From Methyloceanibacter caenitepidi (GTDB taxonomy: Bacteria; Pseudomonadota; Alphaproteobacteria; Rhizobiales; Methyloligellaceae), in contig NZ_AP014648.1 of assembly GCF_000828475.1 (NCBI RefSeq), forward strand, positions 3,305,001 through 3,369,000: 64,000 nucleotides of DNA, written 5' to 3'. This document shows positions 39,103-48,777 of this stretch, piece after piece; the first letter of the stretch is position 1; every line of letters starts with the position of its first letter. The notes under the pieces are model-generated. The model searched no databases and was not told the origin of the DNA. It saw only the letters and a list, made by a program, of their open reading frames with translations. Both the position numbers and the translations under genes were made by a program.

Positions 39103-41004
39103 ATGGCTGGACCGAAACGGAAAGAGGCGCCCCTCGATCCGTTCAAGCGCGCGGTAACGCTGGCGACGCGAGCGATCGCCGCCGATAGCGGCGTGGAGGT
39201 CGTGTTTTCGAACGAACCGCCCGGACTTTCCGGCAAGACGGCGCGGATCCCCGAACCGCCCCGCGTCCCGACGCGCGAGGAACTCGCCGCCATTCGCGGC
39301 CATGCGGACGCTGCGGCGCTCACGGTCTCTTGCCGCGACGAAGCGCTACACCGGCGGCTGGCCCCATCGGGCGGCGAAGCGCGGGCCGTGTTCGAGGCTC
39401 TCGAGCAGGCTCGCGTCGAGGCGATCGGCGCGACGCGGATGGACGGCGTTTCCCAAAATCTCGCCGCCCGCACCGAACAGCGTTATGCGCGCAGCCGCAT
39501 CACCGAAGAGACGGAGCGCTCCGAAGCGCCCCTGCCCGATGCCCTCGCCTTGATGGTACGAGAACGCCTGACGGGCGAAGCGCCGCCCGCCCGCGCCCGG
39601 CCGCTCGTCAATCTGTGGCGCCCCTGGGTCGAGGAGCGCGCGAAGAGGCAGCTCGACCAGATGCAAGGGACCCTGCTCGATCAGGAAGCCTTCGGTCAGC
39701 TCGCGCGCGACCTCCTGACCGCGCTGAACATGGCCGACCAGCTCGACCAGGGCGAAGAGAACGAAGAGTCGACCGAGGACGGCGAGTCCGAACCGGATCA
39801 GGCCGAGGACCAAGGCGACGCGGCCGACGCGCAGGACGGCACGGAGCTCGCTCAGGAGTCCGAAGCCCAACCCGACGACACCGCCGAAGACACGTTGGAG
39901 GACCAAGAGGACGGGCCGACCGACCAGCTGGACGACGACGCGGACTCGGCCGATCTGCCGCGCCGATCCGATCCCTGGCGTCCCAACTTCTCGGTGCTCG
40001 ATGACCCGTCTGCCTTCGGCTACAAGGTCTTCACGGACGAGTTCGACGAGATTGTCACCGCCGATGACCTGTGCGACGCGGACGAACTCGACCGGCTTCG
40101 CTCGTTCCTGGACAAGCAGCTCGTGTCGCTGCAAGGCGCGGTGGCGCGGCTCGCCAACAGGCTGCAGCGCCGGCTGCTCGCGCAGCAGGATCGCGGCTGG
40201 GACTTCGATCTCGACGAAGGCACGCTCGACGCTGCGCGCCTCGCCCGAATCATCATCGATCCCATGCACCCGCTGACCTTCAAGCAGGAACGCGACACAG
40301 AATTCCGCGACACGGTCGTGACCTTGCTGCTGGACAATTCAGGCTCGATGCGCGGCCGCCCGATCATGGTCGCGGCCTGCTGCGCCGACATTCTTGCGCG
40401 CACGCTGGAACGCTGCGGCGTGAAAGTGGAGATTCTGGGCTTCACCACGCGCGCCTGGAAAGGCGGACACGCGCGCGAAGCCTGGCTCAACGCCATGAAG
40501 CCGCCCTTCCCCGGACGCCTGAACGATTTGCGGCACATCATCTACAAGGCGGCGGACACGCCCTGGCGCCGGGCGCGACGCAATCTCGGCCTGATGATGC
40601 GCGAAGGACTGCTCAAGGAGAATATCGACGGCGAGGCGCTGGCTTGGGCGCACAAGCGCCTTCTGGCGCGGCCCGAGCAGCGGCGCATCCTGATGATGAT
40701 CTCAGACGGCGCGCCGGTCGACGACTCCACCCTGTCGGTCAATTCGGGCGCCTATCTCGAAAAGCACCTGCGTCAGGTGATCCACGAGATCGAGACCCGT
40801 TCCCCCGTCGAGCTGCTGGCCATCGGCATCGGTCACGACGTGACCCGCTATTATCGCCGTGCCGTCACCATCACGGACGCGGAGGAACTGGCCGGCGCAA
40901 TGACCGACAAGCTCGCCGAACTCTTCGACGAAGACGCCGCCCTTCGCGCGTTGCAACGCGCCAACCCGAGCGCCGCTCGGGCGAAACGGAAGGTGCTGCA
41001 CTAG
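39103..41004 (+). CDS. cobT: Cobaltochelatase subunit CobT
   Basis: This 633-residue partner of CobS has an N-terminal helical domain (about 1-210), a long acidic Glu/Asp/Gln linker (about 212-285) and a C-terminal von Willebrand A domain (about 400-620) with the metal-site motif [10 protein letters not shown]. The length matches the family. The acidic linker is probably flexible. Its stop codon is followed with no gap by the GTG of the next gene. Confidence 0.95.
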   Translation: MAGPKRKEAPLDPFKRAVTLATRAIAADSGVEVVFSNEPPGLSGKTARIPEPPRVPTREELAAIRGHADAAALTVSCRDEALHRRLAPSGGEARAVFEALEQARVEAIGATRMDGVSQNLAARTEQRYARSRITEETERSEAPLPDALALMVRERLTGEAPPARARPLVNLWRPWVEERAKRQLDQMQGTLLDQEAFGQLARDLLTALNMADQLDQGEENEESTEDGESEPDQAEDQGDAADAQDGTELAQESEAQPDDTAEDTLEDQEDGPTDQLDDDADSADLPRRSDPWRPNFSVLDDPSAFGYKVFTDEFDEIVTADDLCDADELDRLRSFLDKQLVSLQGAVARLANRLQRRLLAQQDRGWDFDLDEGTLDAARLARIIIDPMHPLTFKQERDTEFRDTVVTLLLDNSGSMRGRPIMVAACCADILARTLERCGVKVEILGFTTRAWKGGHAREAWLNAMKPPFPGRLNDLRHIIYKAADTPWRRARRNLGLMMREGLLKENIDGEALAWAHKRLLARPEQRRILMMISDGAPVDDSTLSVNSGAYLEKHLRQVIHEIETRSPVELLAIGIGHDVTRYYRRAVTITDAEELAGAMTDKLAELFDEDAALRALQRANPSAARAKRKVLH

Positions 41005-42051
41005 GTGCGGCTGATCACGGACAGGACCACGGCGGCTCTCGCAGCGGGGCTCGCCGGCATCGCCGTTCTGTATCTCAGCGCTTCCGCATTGTTGGCGAAG
41101 CCCACCACGCCCCTGTCGGGACCGACGGAGACGCGCGTCTCCGTGGTCCCCATCACCTTCGATCGCGACGACCCGAAGAAGACGCGGTTCGGCAAGCTGA
41201 TCTATCGCGGCGGGCTCAACCTCTTCGCCCGCTCGGTGCATTTCGGCGGCTACTCGGCGCTCGCGCTCGATCCGTCCGGGACGACGCTCCTGGCCTTGTC
41301 AGACGCGGGCTCGTGGATGCGCGCGACACTTGTTTATGACGGGAGCCGTCTTGCGAGCCTGTCGAACGTCATGCTCGGGCCCATCCTCGACCAGGACGGC
41401 AATCCTTTGAGCTCCGAGAACCGGCAGGACGCGGAAGGCATGGCCCTTCTTTCCGGCGACACGCTTCAGGGAAGCGCCCTCGTCTCGTTCGAGCGGGATC
41501 ACCGCATCATGCGCTATCCCTTCACGCCCGACCGCTTCGGGCCGCCGAACGGGACCGTTCCGCTGCCCAAGGCTGCACGCGCCATGGGCTCCAACCAAGG
41601 GCTCGAGGCGATCGCCACGATCCAGTCGGGGCGGATGCAAGGGACGGTGGTAGCGCTGCCGGAGTATCTGCGAGACCGGGCCGGCAATTTGATCGGCTGG
41701 CTGATCGGCGGGCCGTCTCCCGGTGCGATCACGATCCGCCGGCTCAAGGGCTTCGACATCACGGATGCCGCTGGATTGCCCGATGGCGGGCTGCTGCTCC
41801 TGGAGCGGCGCTTCCGCTACAGCGAAGGGGTCAAGATGCGCATCCGGCGGATCGCGCCTGCTGACCTCAAGCCCGGCAAGCTGATCACCGGCGAGACGCT
41901 GCTCGAGACCGACGACCTTCTGAATATCGACAATATGGAGGCGATTGCGGTCCACCGCGCGCAAGACGGCGCGACCGTCCTGACGCTCATGTCGGACGAC
42001 AATTTCAGCGCTTTTCAGCGCTCGCTGATCATGCAGTTTACGCTGCCGTAG
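41005..42051 (+). CDS. Exported esterase-like phytase-family protein
   Basis: This 348-residue protein matches the esterase-like activity of phytase domain, a beta-propeller fold. It has an N-terminal hydrophobic signal (LAAGLAGIAVLYLSASALL), then propeller-like repeats with ALSDAGSW, DAEGMALL, QGLEAIATI and NMEAIAVH. No enzymatic substrate is known for bacterial members. It directly abuts cobT (GTG start at the base after the stop), so it is co-transcribed with the cobaltochelatase subunits. Confidence 0.82.
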   Translation: MRLITDRTTAALAAGLAGIAVLYLSASALLAKPTTPLSGPTETRVSVVPITFDRDDPKKTRFGKLIYRGGLNLFARSVHFGGYSALALDPSGTTLLALSDAGSWMRATLVYDGSRLASLSNVMLGPILDQDGNPLSSENRQDAEGMALLSGDTLQGSALVSFERDHRIMRYPFTPDRFGPPNGTVPLPKAARAMGSNQGLEAIATIQSGRMQGTVVALPEYLRDRAGNLIGWLIGGPSPGAITIRRLKGFDITDAAGLPDGGLLLLERRFRYSEGVKMRIRRIAPADLKPGKLITGETLLETDDLLNIDNMEAIAVHRAQDGATVLTLMSDDNFSAFQRSLIMQFTLP

Positions 42052-42084
42052 GGTGACGCGGCGAAGTGGCGGCGGCGAAAGCCT

Positions 42085-42381
42085 CTAAGAGGCCGCCTGC
42101 GCCTCGGTCGCCTTGGCGATCTCGCGCTTCAGGCGGCGCGCCTTTAGCGAGAGTTCGTCGTCGCCGGCCTTGAGCAGATAGGCGTCCAGGCCGCCACGGT
42201 GCTCGACCGAGCGCAGGGCGCTGGCGGAGACGGTGAGGCGGACAGCCTTCTTCAGAGTATCGCTCTGAAGCGTGACATTGCTCAGATTCGGCAGGAAGCG
42301 GCGCCGCGTGCGGCGCTTTGCATGGCTCACATTGTTGCCGGTGAGCACGGCTTTGCCGGACAGCTCGCAGCGACGGGCCAT
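42085..42381 (-). CDS. rpmB: 50S ribosomal protein L28
   Basis: This 98-residue ribosomal protein has the L28 start [20 protein letters not shown] followed by the basic [15 protein letters not shown]. It is longer at the C-terminus than E. coli L28, as usual in alphaproteobacteria. The ATG at 42381 is fixed by the family start. It converges on the phytase-like gene and diverges from the DUF3108 gene. Confidence 0.97.
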   Translation of the reverse strand: MARRCELSGKAVLTGNNVSHAKRRTRRRFLPNLSNVTLQSDTLKKAVRLTVSASALRSVEHRGGLDAYLLKAGDDELSLKARRLKREIAKATEAQAAS

Positions 42382-42622
42382 GGTCCTTGTCCTTCTAACG
42401 AAAATCTTGTGAATACCTGCCGCAGCTCGTGACGTTTCACAAGCGCGAGGCTCAAGGCCGGGACATATACGGGGATGACCGTTTTCGGTCAAGGTGCCAT
42501 ACGCTTTTCAGCCATTTGCTGGATTTTCCACCTGTATTGGCCGAATTGACGAATCCGACTAATCCTGCTCACTGGCCAGTCAAGAGATAAGGTGGCCGGG
42601 GGGCCAGGAGGGACTGCGATAG

Positions 42623-43741
42623 ATGCGGGTCGCACGACACGTCTTGAGTATTGCGGCCAACGTTGCGGCCGTGGCCGCACTGGTCCTGGGCATCGCCGTC
42701 TTGGCGTTGGTCGCGCTGGACGCGTCTCCCAACGGCATCGCGCAGGCCGAGACCGGCCCCGAAAGCCCGCCGCCGGACGCGGACAGCGATTTCGGCGCCC
42801 GCGGCTCGATTCTGGACGAGAGCGAACCCTTCCCAATCGAAGGCCTCTACAGCGACAAGAACAAGCCGGGGGACGAAGACGCCCCGCCAAACGCAGATCT
42901 GCCGGACGCGGGAGAATTCGCGGAGCCGAACCTGGAACCCGAGCCCGCAGAACCTGAACAAAGGGCCGGCCCGGTCGACACCTCGGCGCGCTTCCAGGCC
43001 GTCTACAATGTCAGCCTCGGCCGCTTCAACCTGGGCAATTTCACCATCTCGGGCACGGTGCAGAACGGCCAGTACGCCTTGCGCGGCAACGGCACCTTCT
43101 CGGTGCTGAAGGGCTGGGTCTTCAACTGGCAGGGCAAGCTCCACGGCTCGGGCGAGGCCACCACCGATGGCGCGAACCCCCGCTCCTATTCGTTCACCCA
43201 GAGCGACGGCAAATACCAGGAGCGCCTCAGCATCGATTTTGGCGACGGCTATGTGCAGTCGGTGAAGATCTGGCCGAAGCCCCGCCCCTATCCCGGCGAG
43301 ATCAAGGTCACGAAGGAACAGGTTCAGCACGTGGTGGATCCGCTCTCGGGCGCGTTCCTGACCGCACGTTCCAACGACCCCCGCGCCGATCTCAGCGTCT
43401 GCAACGAGGTGATCCCCGTGTTCGACGGGCGCTCCCGTTACGATCTGGTCCTCAGGCCGAAGAAGCGCGTGATGGTGCAGAACCGGGGCAACGGCAACTA
43501 CTCGGGGCCGGCCGCGGTGTGCCAAGTGAAGTTCGTGCCCATCTCCGGCTATCCGCGCGGCGACCCGGGCATCGAGGAGCTGCGGCAAGCCAACGGCATC
43601 GAAGCCTGGCTCGTCCCCTTGCGGGGCACGGGCATGTACGTGCCCTACCAGATCACGATCCCCGCCTTCGGGGGCTACACCGCCGTGGCGGTGGCCACGT
43701 CCATGCGCGCCGGCCGCGCCGGCCGCGCCGAGGCTCGTTGA
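42623..43741 (+). CDS. DUF3108 domain protein, exported or membrane-anchored
   Basis: This 372-residue protein has one N-terminal hydrophobic helix (about residues 6-35), an acidic Pro/Asp/Glu linker (about 40-120) and a DUF3108 domain (about 120-360, from FQAVYNVSLGRFNLGNFTISG). Family members are beta-rich periplasmic proteins of unknown role, sometimes tied to outer-membrane lipid handling. It lies divergent from rpmB, and in relatives it is normally close to the helicase gene that here lies 1.5 kb further on. Confidence 0.82.
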   Translation: MRVARHVLSIAANVAAVAALVLGIAVLALVALDASPNGIAQAETGPESPPPDADSDFGARGSILDESEPFPIEGLYSDKNKPGDEDAPPNADLPDAGEFAEPNLEPEPAEPEQRAGPVDTSARFQAVYNVSLGRFNLGNFTISGTVQNGQYALRGNGTFSVLKGWVFNWQGKLHGSGEATTDGANPRSYSFTQSDGKYQERLSIDFGDGYVQSVKIWPKPRPYPGEIKVTKEQVQHVVDPLSGAFLTARSNDPRADLSVCNEVIPVFDGRSRYDLVLRPKKRVMVQNRGNGNYSGPAAVCQVKFVPISGYPRGDPGIEELRQANGIEAWLVPLRGTGMYVPYQITIPAFGGYTAVAVATSMRAGRAGRAEAR

Positions 43742-43795
43742 ACCACTTCGTGGTCTGCCACTCCTCGGCCTGTAATGGCGTGCCGCACCGGCGTG

Positions 43796-43935
43796 GTTAA
43801 CGCGCGACCCCCAAAACACAACATGTCGTAGGGAACGGCCCGCGAAGATTTACGAACCCCTGATTCGTCGCCGGTCTGTTCACGGTGTGAGCTTGCCCGT
43901 TATCGGCCTGAACCCTGCAGAAATGCTAGATTTAG
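43796..43935. repeat. Imperfect direct repeat flanking the orphan gene, copy 1
   Basis: About 140 bases that align with 44942-45079. Shared blocks include gttaacg, caacatgt, gtagggaacgg, atttacga, cccctgattcg and ctagat. By eye the best 90 bases agree at roughly 85 percent. Each copy holds one GANTC site (GATTC) and a caacatg core that is a full palindrome in copy 2. Confidence 0.75.
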
Positions 43936-44288
43936 GGGCTACTGAGTGAAGAAGCCGTGCCACCGGAAGCCCTTTGAGGAGAGCACGCTCAAGGAGCCAC
44001 AGTTAGCGAAGTTGGCGAAGAGGAGCTTTGTGGACAAACGACGATGACGTGAAAAGTTCAGCGGGTTGAGTCACTTAAAGGATGTGCATAGACCTGTGGA
44101 CTACCTTGGGACGGGAGGGGATTCCCTTTTGAAAAATAATGAGTTATGGATTTCGCGTGCACAGCGTGATCACATGACGACCAGCTGCACATGCGACACG
44201 GTATTAATCTGCCAGCCGTAGCCACGCCGAGGGCGGGCGTGTGCGCAACATGGGGTTCTCGGCAGGCCCCATCATGTGCGGAAATAGC

Positions 44289-44313
44289 GGGCACCCGTAG
44301 CCCACGGGTGCCC
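44289..44313 (-). terminator. Hairpin after the orphan gene
   Basis: Perfect ten-base arms gggcacccgt and acgggtgccc enclose a five-base loop, three bases beyond the stop codon at 44317. There is no U-run, but the strength and place suit a 3' end. Confidence 0.55.
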
Positions 44314-44316
44314 GAC

Positions 44317-44727
44317 TTACTTTCTATAAAGAAATTTGGTTCGCTGGATTTTCTTTGAGAGTTTCCTGCCACTGATTCTGTGAAAGGTCGACACCCAGAC
44401 TTCGCCACCCTGCGAAGCTGACTTCAGACCTACTACGAACGTCTCCCCCGTTTCCTTGAACGTCCAAAAAACCGTGGCGCAACGCTCCCGCCGCTGATCA
44501 TCAGTCCGGTATTCTCCCTCACGGATCGCTAGGAAGAGCAACTGAAGTTCTTCGTAGCCAATTTCCGGATGCTTCATTCGGATCTTTTTGATCTCGTTGC
44601 TACCCAAGAACACGACGGCGGGATGACACCGCATGTGTTCGGCAACAGGACGCGGCAAATCACCAACCGGAAGGGCGTCCTTCTGTCCGAGCAGCGTCTG
44701 CATCAAGTGGCTAAGTTCGATAGGCAT
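44317..44727 (-). CDS. Unknown protein, possibly of the BECR nuclease fold
   Basis: This protein of about 136 residues (ATG at 44727; a TTG at 44775 would give 152) is not one I recognise with confidence. It has no signal peptide or membrane helix. The stretch VVFLGSNEIKKIRMKHPEIG, followed by LAIREGEYR and then EVWVSTFHRISGRKL, resembles phage-associated BECR-type nucleases and toxins (a His-Pro motif, then a late Thr/Phe strand). That is a likeness by eye only. No antitoxin or phage gene is adjacent. It stands alone between two direct repeats in an otherwise core region, which suggests acquisition. Confidence 0.6.
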   Translation of the reverse strand: MPIELSHLMQTLLGQKDALPVGDLPRPVAEHMRCHPAVVFLGSNEIKKIRMKHPEIGYEELQLLFLAIREGEYRTDDQRRERCATVFWTFKETGETFVVGLKSASQGGEVWVSTFHRISGRKLSKKIQRTKFLYRK

Positions 44728-45246
44728 CTTGTCGCGATCGGTGGAAGAAGCGAATCGGAGAACTTCGTTTCTCAAGGCTACCGAGCGTCGGCGGCGACAA
44801 CCATCAAACTATGACCCAAAGTGGCATTATCGGCAGGCGCATCAATTGCGCGCGGCCAATACCGACAGGAGGCTCTAGCCGACAGCGACCTTAAACTGCA
44901 CGCGCACCTGCGAAACATAGCGCCGTTCCCCAAGCACCATCCGTTAACGGCCCCCCAAAGCACAACATGTTGTAGGGAACGGGCTGCGAAAATTTACGAT
45001 CCCCTGATTCGCCCCTGCTCTGTTCCCGTTGCGATCCGGCGCACATGAAACCCTTGTAAGAAAGCAAAACTAGATGTAGCGCGCGAGCATTAGGCCGCTT
45101 ACATGTGCACGGCGGGCTCCGCGCCTGCGTCGTTGTTCCGTTTTGGAACGGAACATAAGTCGAATACCCTGGAGTCAGCGATTCGGACGGGATTCGTTCT
45201 CCCCCCGTTCGCGGCTGCCACCGGATCGCCTTAAGAATTTCTCCGT
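44728..45246. other. Region between orphan gene and helicase, with direct repeat copy 2
   Basis: No supported gene beyond a possible longer start of the orphan gene (to 44775). It contains repeat copy 2 (44942-45079) and presumably the promoter of the helicase gene. Confidence 0.5.
44942..45079. repeat. Imperfect direct repeat flanking the orphan gene, copy 2
   Basis: Second copy of the repeat at 43796-43935, in the same orientation, about 170 bases before the helicase start. It contains the perfect palindrome CAACATGTTG and a GATTC (GANTC) site. Confidence 0.75.
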
Positions 45247-48200
45247 ATGTCCAAAGCCTTATCCACGCAATCCACAGGCAGCCCGGCCACCGGTGCGCCG
45301 ACGACCGGGGCTCATGGTCCGCCCAATCGCGGGCGCGGCGTCACCGCCGTGCTCGGTCCGACCAACACGGGCAAGACTCATCTCGCCATCGAGCGCATGC
45401 TCGCCCACGAGGTCGGGGTCATCGGCCTGCCCCTGCGGCTGCTCGCCCGCGAGGTCTACGAGAAGGTCGTGGCCAAGGCGGGCGCCGGCCAGGTCGCGCT
45501 CATCACCGGCGAAGAGAAGATCAAGCCGCCCCGCGCGCGCTTTTATGTGTGCACCGTGGAAGCCATGCCGCGCGAGCTCGAGGCCGACTTCGTCGCCATC
45601 GACGAGATCCAGCTTGCCGCCGACGGCGAGCGCGGTCACGTCTTCACCAATCGCCTGTTCCATGCGCGCGGCACGTCCGAGACGCTGCTGCTGGGCGCAG
45701 CGACGATGCGCGATGCCATCCGCGAGCTGCTGCCCGGCGCTAACCTCGTCTCGCGGCCGCGCTTGTCGAGCCTGTCTTATGCGGGCGAGAAGAAGATCAC
45801 GCGGCTGCCCCGCCGCTCCGCCATCGTCGCCTTCTCGGCGAACGACGTGTACGCCATCGCCGAACTCGTGCGCCGTCAGCGCGGCGGTGCGGCCGTCGTC
45901 CTCGGCGCTCTGTCCCCGCGCACCCGCAACGCGCAGGTCGCGCTCTATCAGAACGGCGACGTGGACTATCTGGTGGCGACGGACGCCATCGGCATGGGGC
46001 TCAACCTCGATCTCGATCATGTCGCCTTCGCGGGCGTGCGGAAGTTCGACGGCCATACCCACCGCAACCTGACCCCGTCCGAGATCGGACAGATCGCCGG
46101 CCGCGCCGGACGCCATATGAACGACGGCACTTTCGGCGTCACGGGGCAGGCGCAGCCGTTCGACGCCGAATTGATCGAGCGGCTGGAGACCCACAGCTTC
46201 GACCAGGTGGGCGTCCTGCAATGGCGCAGCCGCACGCTGGACACGTCCTCCATCGAGGCGCTCAAAGAGAGCCTGCGCGAAATGCCCATCCACCCGCGCC
46301 TCACCCGCTCCCGCATGGTGGACGACGTGATCGCGCTGGAGAACGTGACGCGTGACGAGGCCGTATGCGACATGGCCAAATCGCCGGCGGCGGTCGGCCT
46401 GCTTTGGGACATGTGCCAAATTCCGGACTATCAGCGCGTCTCCCCGGCGGACCATGCGGACCTGGTCGGGGACCTGTTCGGCTTCGTCATGAGCGACGAA
46501 GGCAAGATCCCCGAGGACTGGTTCGCCCGCCAGGTGGCCCAAGCCGACCGGACCGAAGGCGACATCGACACACTTTCCAATCGCCTGGCGCAAATTCGTA
46601 CCTGGACATTTGTGTCCCACCGCGCTCAATGGCTGGACGATCCGGAGCACTGGCAAGAGCGCACCCGATCGATTGAGGACAAATTGTCCGACGCGCTTCA
46701 TGAACGCCTGACACAACGCTTCGTCGACCGGCGAACCAGCGTGCTCATGCGGCGGTTGCGCGACAAGGAGGAGATGATGGCCGAGATCGGCGACGACGGA
46801 CAGATCCTGGTCGAAAACCATTTCGTGGGCCGCCTCGACGGCTTCCGCTTCACGCCGGATGCGGCGGGTGAAGGCATTCACGGCAAGGCTGCGCGCAACG
46901 CCGCCACGCAGATCCTGGCGAGCGAGCTTGCGCAGCGGGCCGATGCGCTCGGTTCCGCGGCCGACGATGCGATCACGCTGTCGAGCAATGGCCGCATCCT
47001 GTGGCAGGGCTGCGAGATCGGCCGGCTCGTGGCGGGCGACACGGCTCTCAAGCCGCGCATCGAACTCTTCGCCGATGAGAATTTGAGCGCGCCCGACCGG
47101 GACCGGGTCGCCGCACGCCTGGACGCCTGGCTGACCGCTCATCTCGACGCGAAGCTCAAGCCGCTGATGGACCTCAGCCGCGCGGACGACCTGACGGGGC
47201 TCGCGCGCGGCCTCGCCTTCCGTCTCACGGAGAACCTCGGCGTGCTCCGCCGCGAAGGGGCCGCGGAGGACATCAGGGCGCTGGACCAGTCCGACCGCGG
47301 ACAATTGCGGAAATACGGCGTGCGGTTCGGGGCCTTCAATCTCTATTTCCCCGCGCTTCTGAAGCCGGCGGCGGCGGAACTGCTGTTGCAGCTCTGGGCG
47401 CTCCACGGCGGCGGCGAATACGGCATCGATATCGACGCCATGCCGGAGCGGCCCCAGCAGGGCCTGACCTCCGTCCCGGCCAACGACGCTCTGCCGGAGC
47501 CCTATTGGCGCGCGGCCGGGTTCCATGTGGCGGGAAGCCGTGCGGTGCGCATCGACATGCTCGAGCGGCTGTCGGACCTGATCCGCGCCCGCGTTACGTG
47601 GCGGCCTGCGAAGACGACCGAGTCGCCTGCGCCGGCGGCGAAGTCCGGTGCGGAAACCACGGCTAAGACGCCAGAGGCCGTGGCGGCAACTACGGAGGCT
47701 CCGGCCCCTGAAACCGAAGGCGCACCCGCCGACACAGCCGCGACGGCACAAACCGCACCGGAAGCAAAGGCCAAGCCCGAGGCACCGCAGCCGCCCTCCG
47801 GCGCGACCGGCGACGGCGGGTTCCGGGTCGTGCCGGAACTCATGTCCATGGTCGGCTGCTCGGGCGAGGAATTCGCATCCATCCTGCGCGGGCTGGGCTT
47901 CCGGCTCGAGCGGCGGAAGATCGAAGTCCCTCCCGAGGCGAACGCCGCCACCGGCGGGCCCTCGGTTCAAGAACCCGAGGCTCTAGAGGCTCCGGCGCAA
48001 ATCGAGGTCGCCGAGGCAGCCGCTGCTCCGGCAGAGCCCGAACCCGTCTTCGACGAGATCTGGCGCCCGGCGAAGCGCCGGCATCAGCAAAGCCAACACC
48101 AGCGCGGCAAGGGCCGCCATGGGGGCCGGGCCGAGGCCAAGCAGGCGAGCGACGGCGCGGAGCAACCGCACCGTCAACGGAGCCGGCAAGGGGAGCATCA

Positions 48201-48402
48201 GGGCAAACCCAATAAGAAGAGCCGGCAACACGGCAAACCGCCCCGAAAAGGCGGCAAAGGCGATCGCTTCGGCGGCCAGGGCAAGAGTAAGGAATGGAGT
48301 TCGTCGCCCAAGCGGGAGCAGGCGGCTGAGAACTCGCCCTTCGCCGCCCTCAAGGATCTGCGCGATAGCTTGGCGGCGCGCGGCCGCTCGGGCCGAAGCT
48401 AG
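45247..48402 (+). CDS. Suv3-like DExH helicase with long C-terminal tail
   Basis: This 1051-residue protein has a superfamily 2 helicase core of the Suv3 type, an RNA helicase family known from mitochondrial RNA decay. Visible motifs are GPTNTGKTH (residues 37-45), DEIQ (119-122), TDAIGMGLNLDLDH and QIAGRAGRH. The core and its helical extension run to about 785. The last 260 residues are first Pro/Ala/Glu-rich, then a folded island (VPELMSMVGCSGEEFASIL), then a very basic Arg/Lys/Gln/His-rich tail that probably binds RNA. It is followed by the S4 gene after nine bases. Confidence 0.9.
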   Translation: MSKALSTQSTGSPATGAPTTGAHGPPNRGRGVTAVLGPTNTGKTHLAIERMLAHEVGVIGLPLRLLAREVYEKVVAKAGAGQVALITGEEKIKPPRARFYVCTVEAMPRELEADFVAIDEIQLAADGERGHVFTNRLFHARGTSETLLLGAATMRDAIRELLPGANLVSRPRLSSLSYAGEKKITRLPRRSAIVAFSANDVYAIAELVRRQRGGAAVVLGALSPRTRNAQVALYQNGDVDYLVATDAIGMGLNLDLDHVAFAGVRKFDGHTHRNLTPSEIGQIAGRAGRHMNDGTFGVTGQAQPFDAELIERLETHSFDQVGVLQWRSRTLDTSSIEALKESLREMPIHPRLTRSRMVDDVIALENVTRDEAVCDMAKSPAAVGLLWDMCQIPDYQRVSPADHADLVGDLFGFVMSDEGKIPEDWFARQVAQADRTEGDIDTLSNRLAQIRTWTFVSHRAQWLDDPEHWQERTRSIEDKLSDALHERLTQRFVDRRTSVLMRRLRDKEEMMAEIGDDGQILVENHFVGRLDGFRFTPDAAGEGIHGKAARNAATQILASELAQRADALGSAADDAITLSSNGRILWQGCEIGRLVAGDTALKPRIELFADENLSAPDRDRVAARLDAWLTAHLDAKLKPLMDLSRADDLTGLARGLAFRLTENLGVLRREGAAEDIRALDQSDRGQLRKYGVRFGAFNLYFPALLKPAAAELLLQLWALHGGGEYGIDIDAMPERPQQGLTSVPANDALPEPYWRAAGFHVAGSRAVRIDMLERLSDLIRARVTWRPAKTTESPAPAAKSGAETTAKTPEAVAATTEAPAPETEGAPADTAATAQTAPEAKAKPEAPQPPSGATGDGGFRVVPELMSMVGCSGEEFASILRGLGFRLERRKIEVPPEANAATGGPSVQEPEALEAPAQIEVAEAAAAPAEPEPVFDEIWRPAKRRHQQSQHQRGKGRHGGRAEAKQASDGAEQPHRQRSRQGEHQGKPNKKSRQHGKPPRKGGKGDRFGGQGKSKEWSSSPKREQAAENSPFAALKDLRDSLAARGRSGRS

Positions 48403-48411
48403 GACGGCCGC

Positions 48412-48777
48412 GTGACGGGCCAGCGCCTCGACAAATGGCTCTGGTGCGCGCGGGCCGCAAAGACCCGCTCCGCCGCCGCACGGCTCATCGCGGACGGCAA
48501 GGTCCGGATCAACGGCGAGCGGGTGCGGAAGCCCAGCCGGATCGTGCAACGCGGCGACGTCATCACGGCGACGCCTCCCGGACGGCTGGTGGTTTGGCGC
48601 ATCCTCGATGCCGCGGACCGGCGCGGGCCCGCGCCCCTGGCCCGGACCCTCTATGAGGATTTGACCCCGCCGGTCGGCGAGACCGAAACGGGGTCCGCCC
48701 GCGAGGCCCGCGTGGGCGCCCGGCCCACCAAGCGGGACCGGCGGCGCATCGATACATTCCGGACGTTTTGGAGCTAG
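48412..48777 (+). CDS. S4-domain RNA-binding protein (Hsp15-like)
   Basis: This 121-residue protein has an N-terminal S4 domain (about residues 1-60: RLDKWLWCARAAKTRSAAARLIADGKVRINGE in segments) and a basic C-terminal tail, the pattern of Hsp15, which binds stalled 50S subunits carrying nascent chains. The GTG start lies nine bases after the helicase stop, so the two RNA-binding proteins are co-expressed. Confidence 0.9.
   Translation: MTGQRLDKWLWCARAAKTRSAAARLIADGKVRINGERVRKPSRIVQRGDVITATPPGRLVVWRILDAADRRGPAPLARTLYEDLTPPVGETETGSAREARVGARPTKRDRRRIDTFRTFWS

Larger units (their letters stand above)
43742..44316. other. Gene-poor region with direct repeat copy 1
   Basis: No supported gene is visible. 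The region holds the first copy of the imperfect direct repeat (43796-43935), an imperfect stem (around 43970-43993) and a terminator-like hairpin (44289-44313). It is less GC-rich by eye than its neighbours around 44000-44160. Confidence 0.5.

Noticed and set aside
45259..47970. 903-residue antisense frame opposite the helicase gene
   Set aside because: It is a composition artefact. The helicase motifs on the plus strand are intact and in order.
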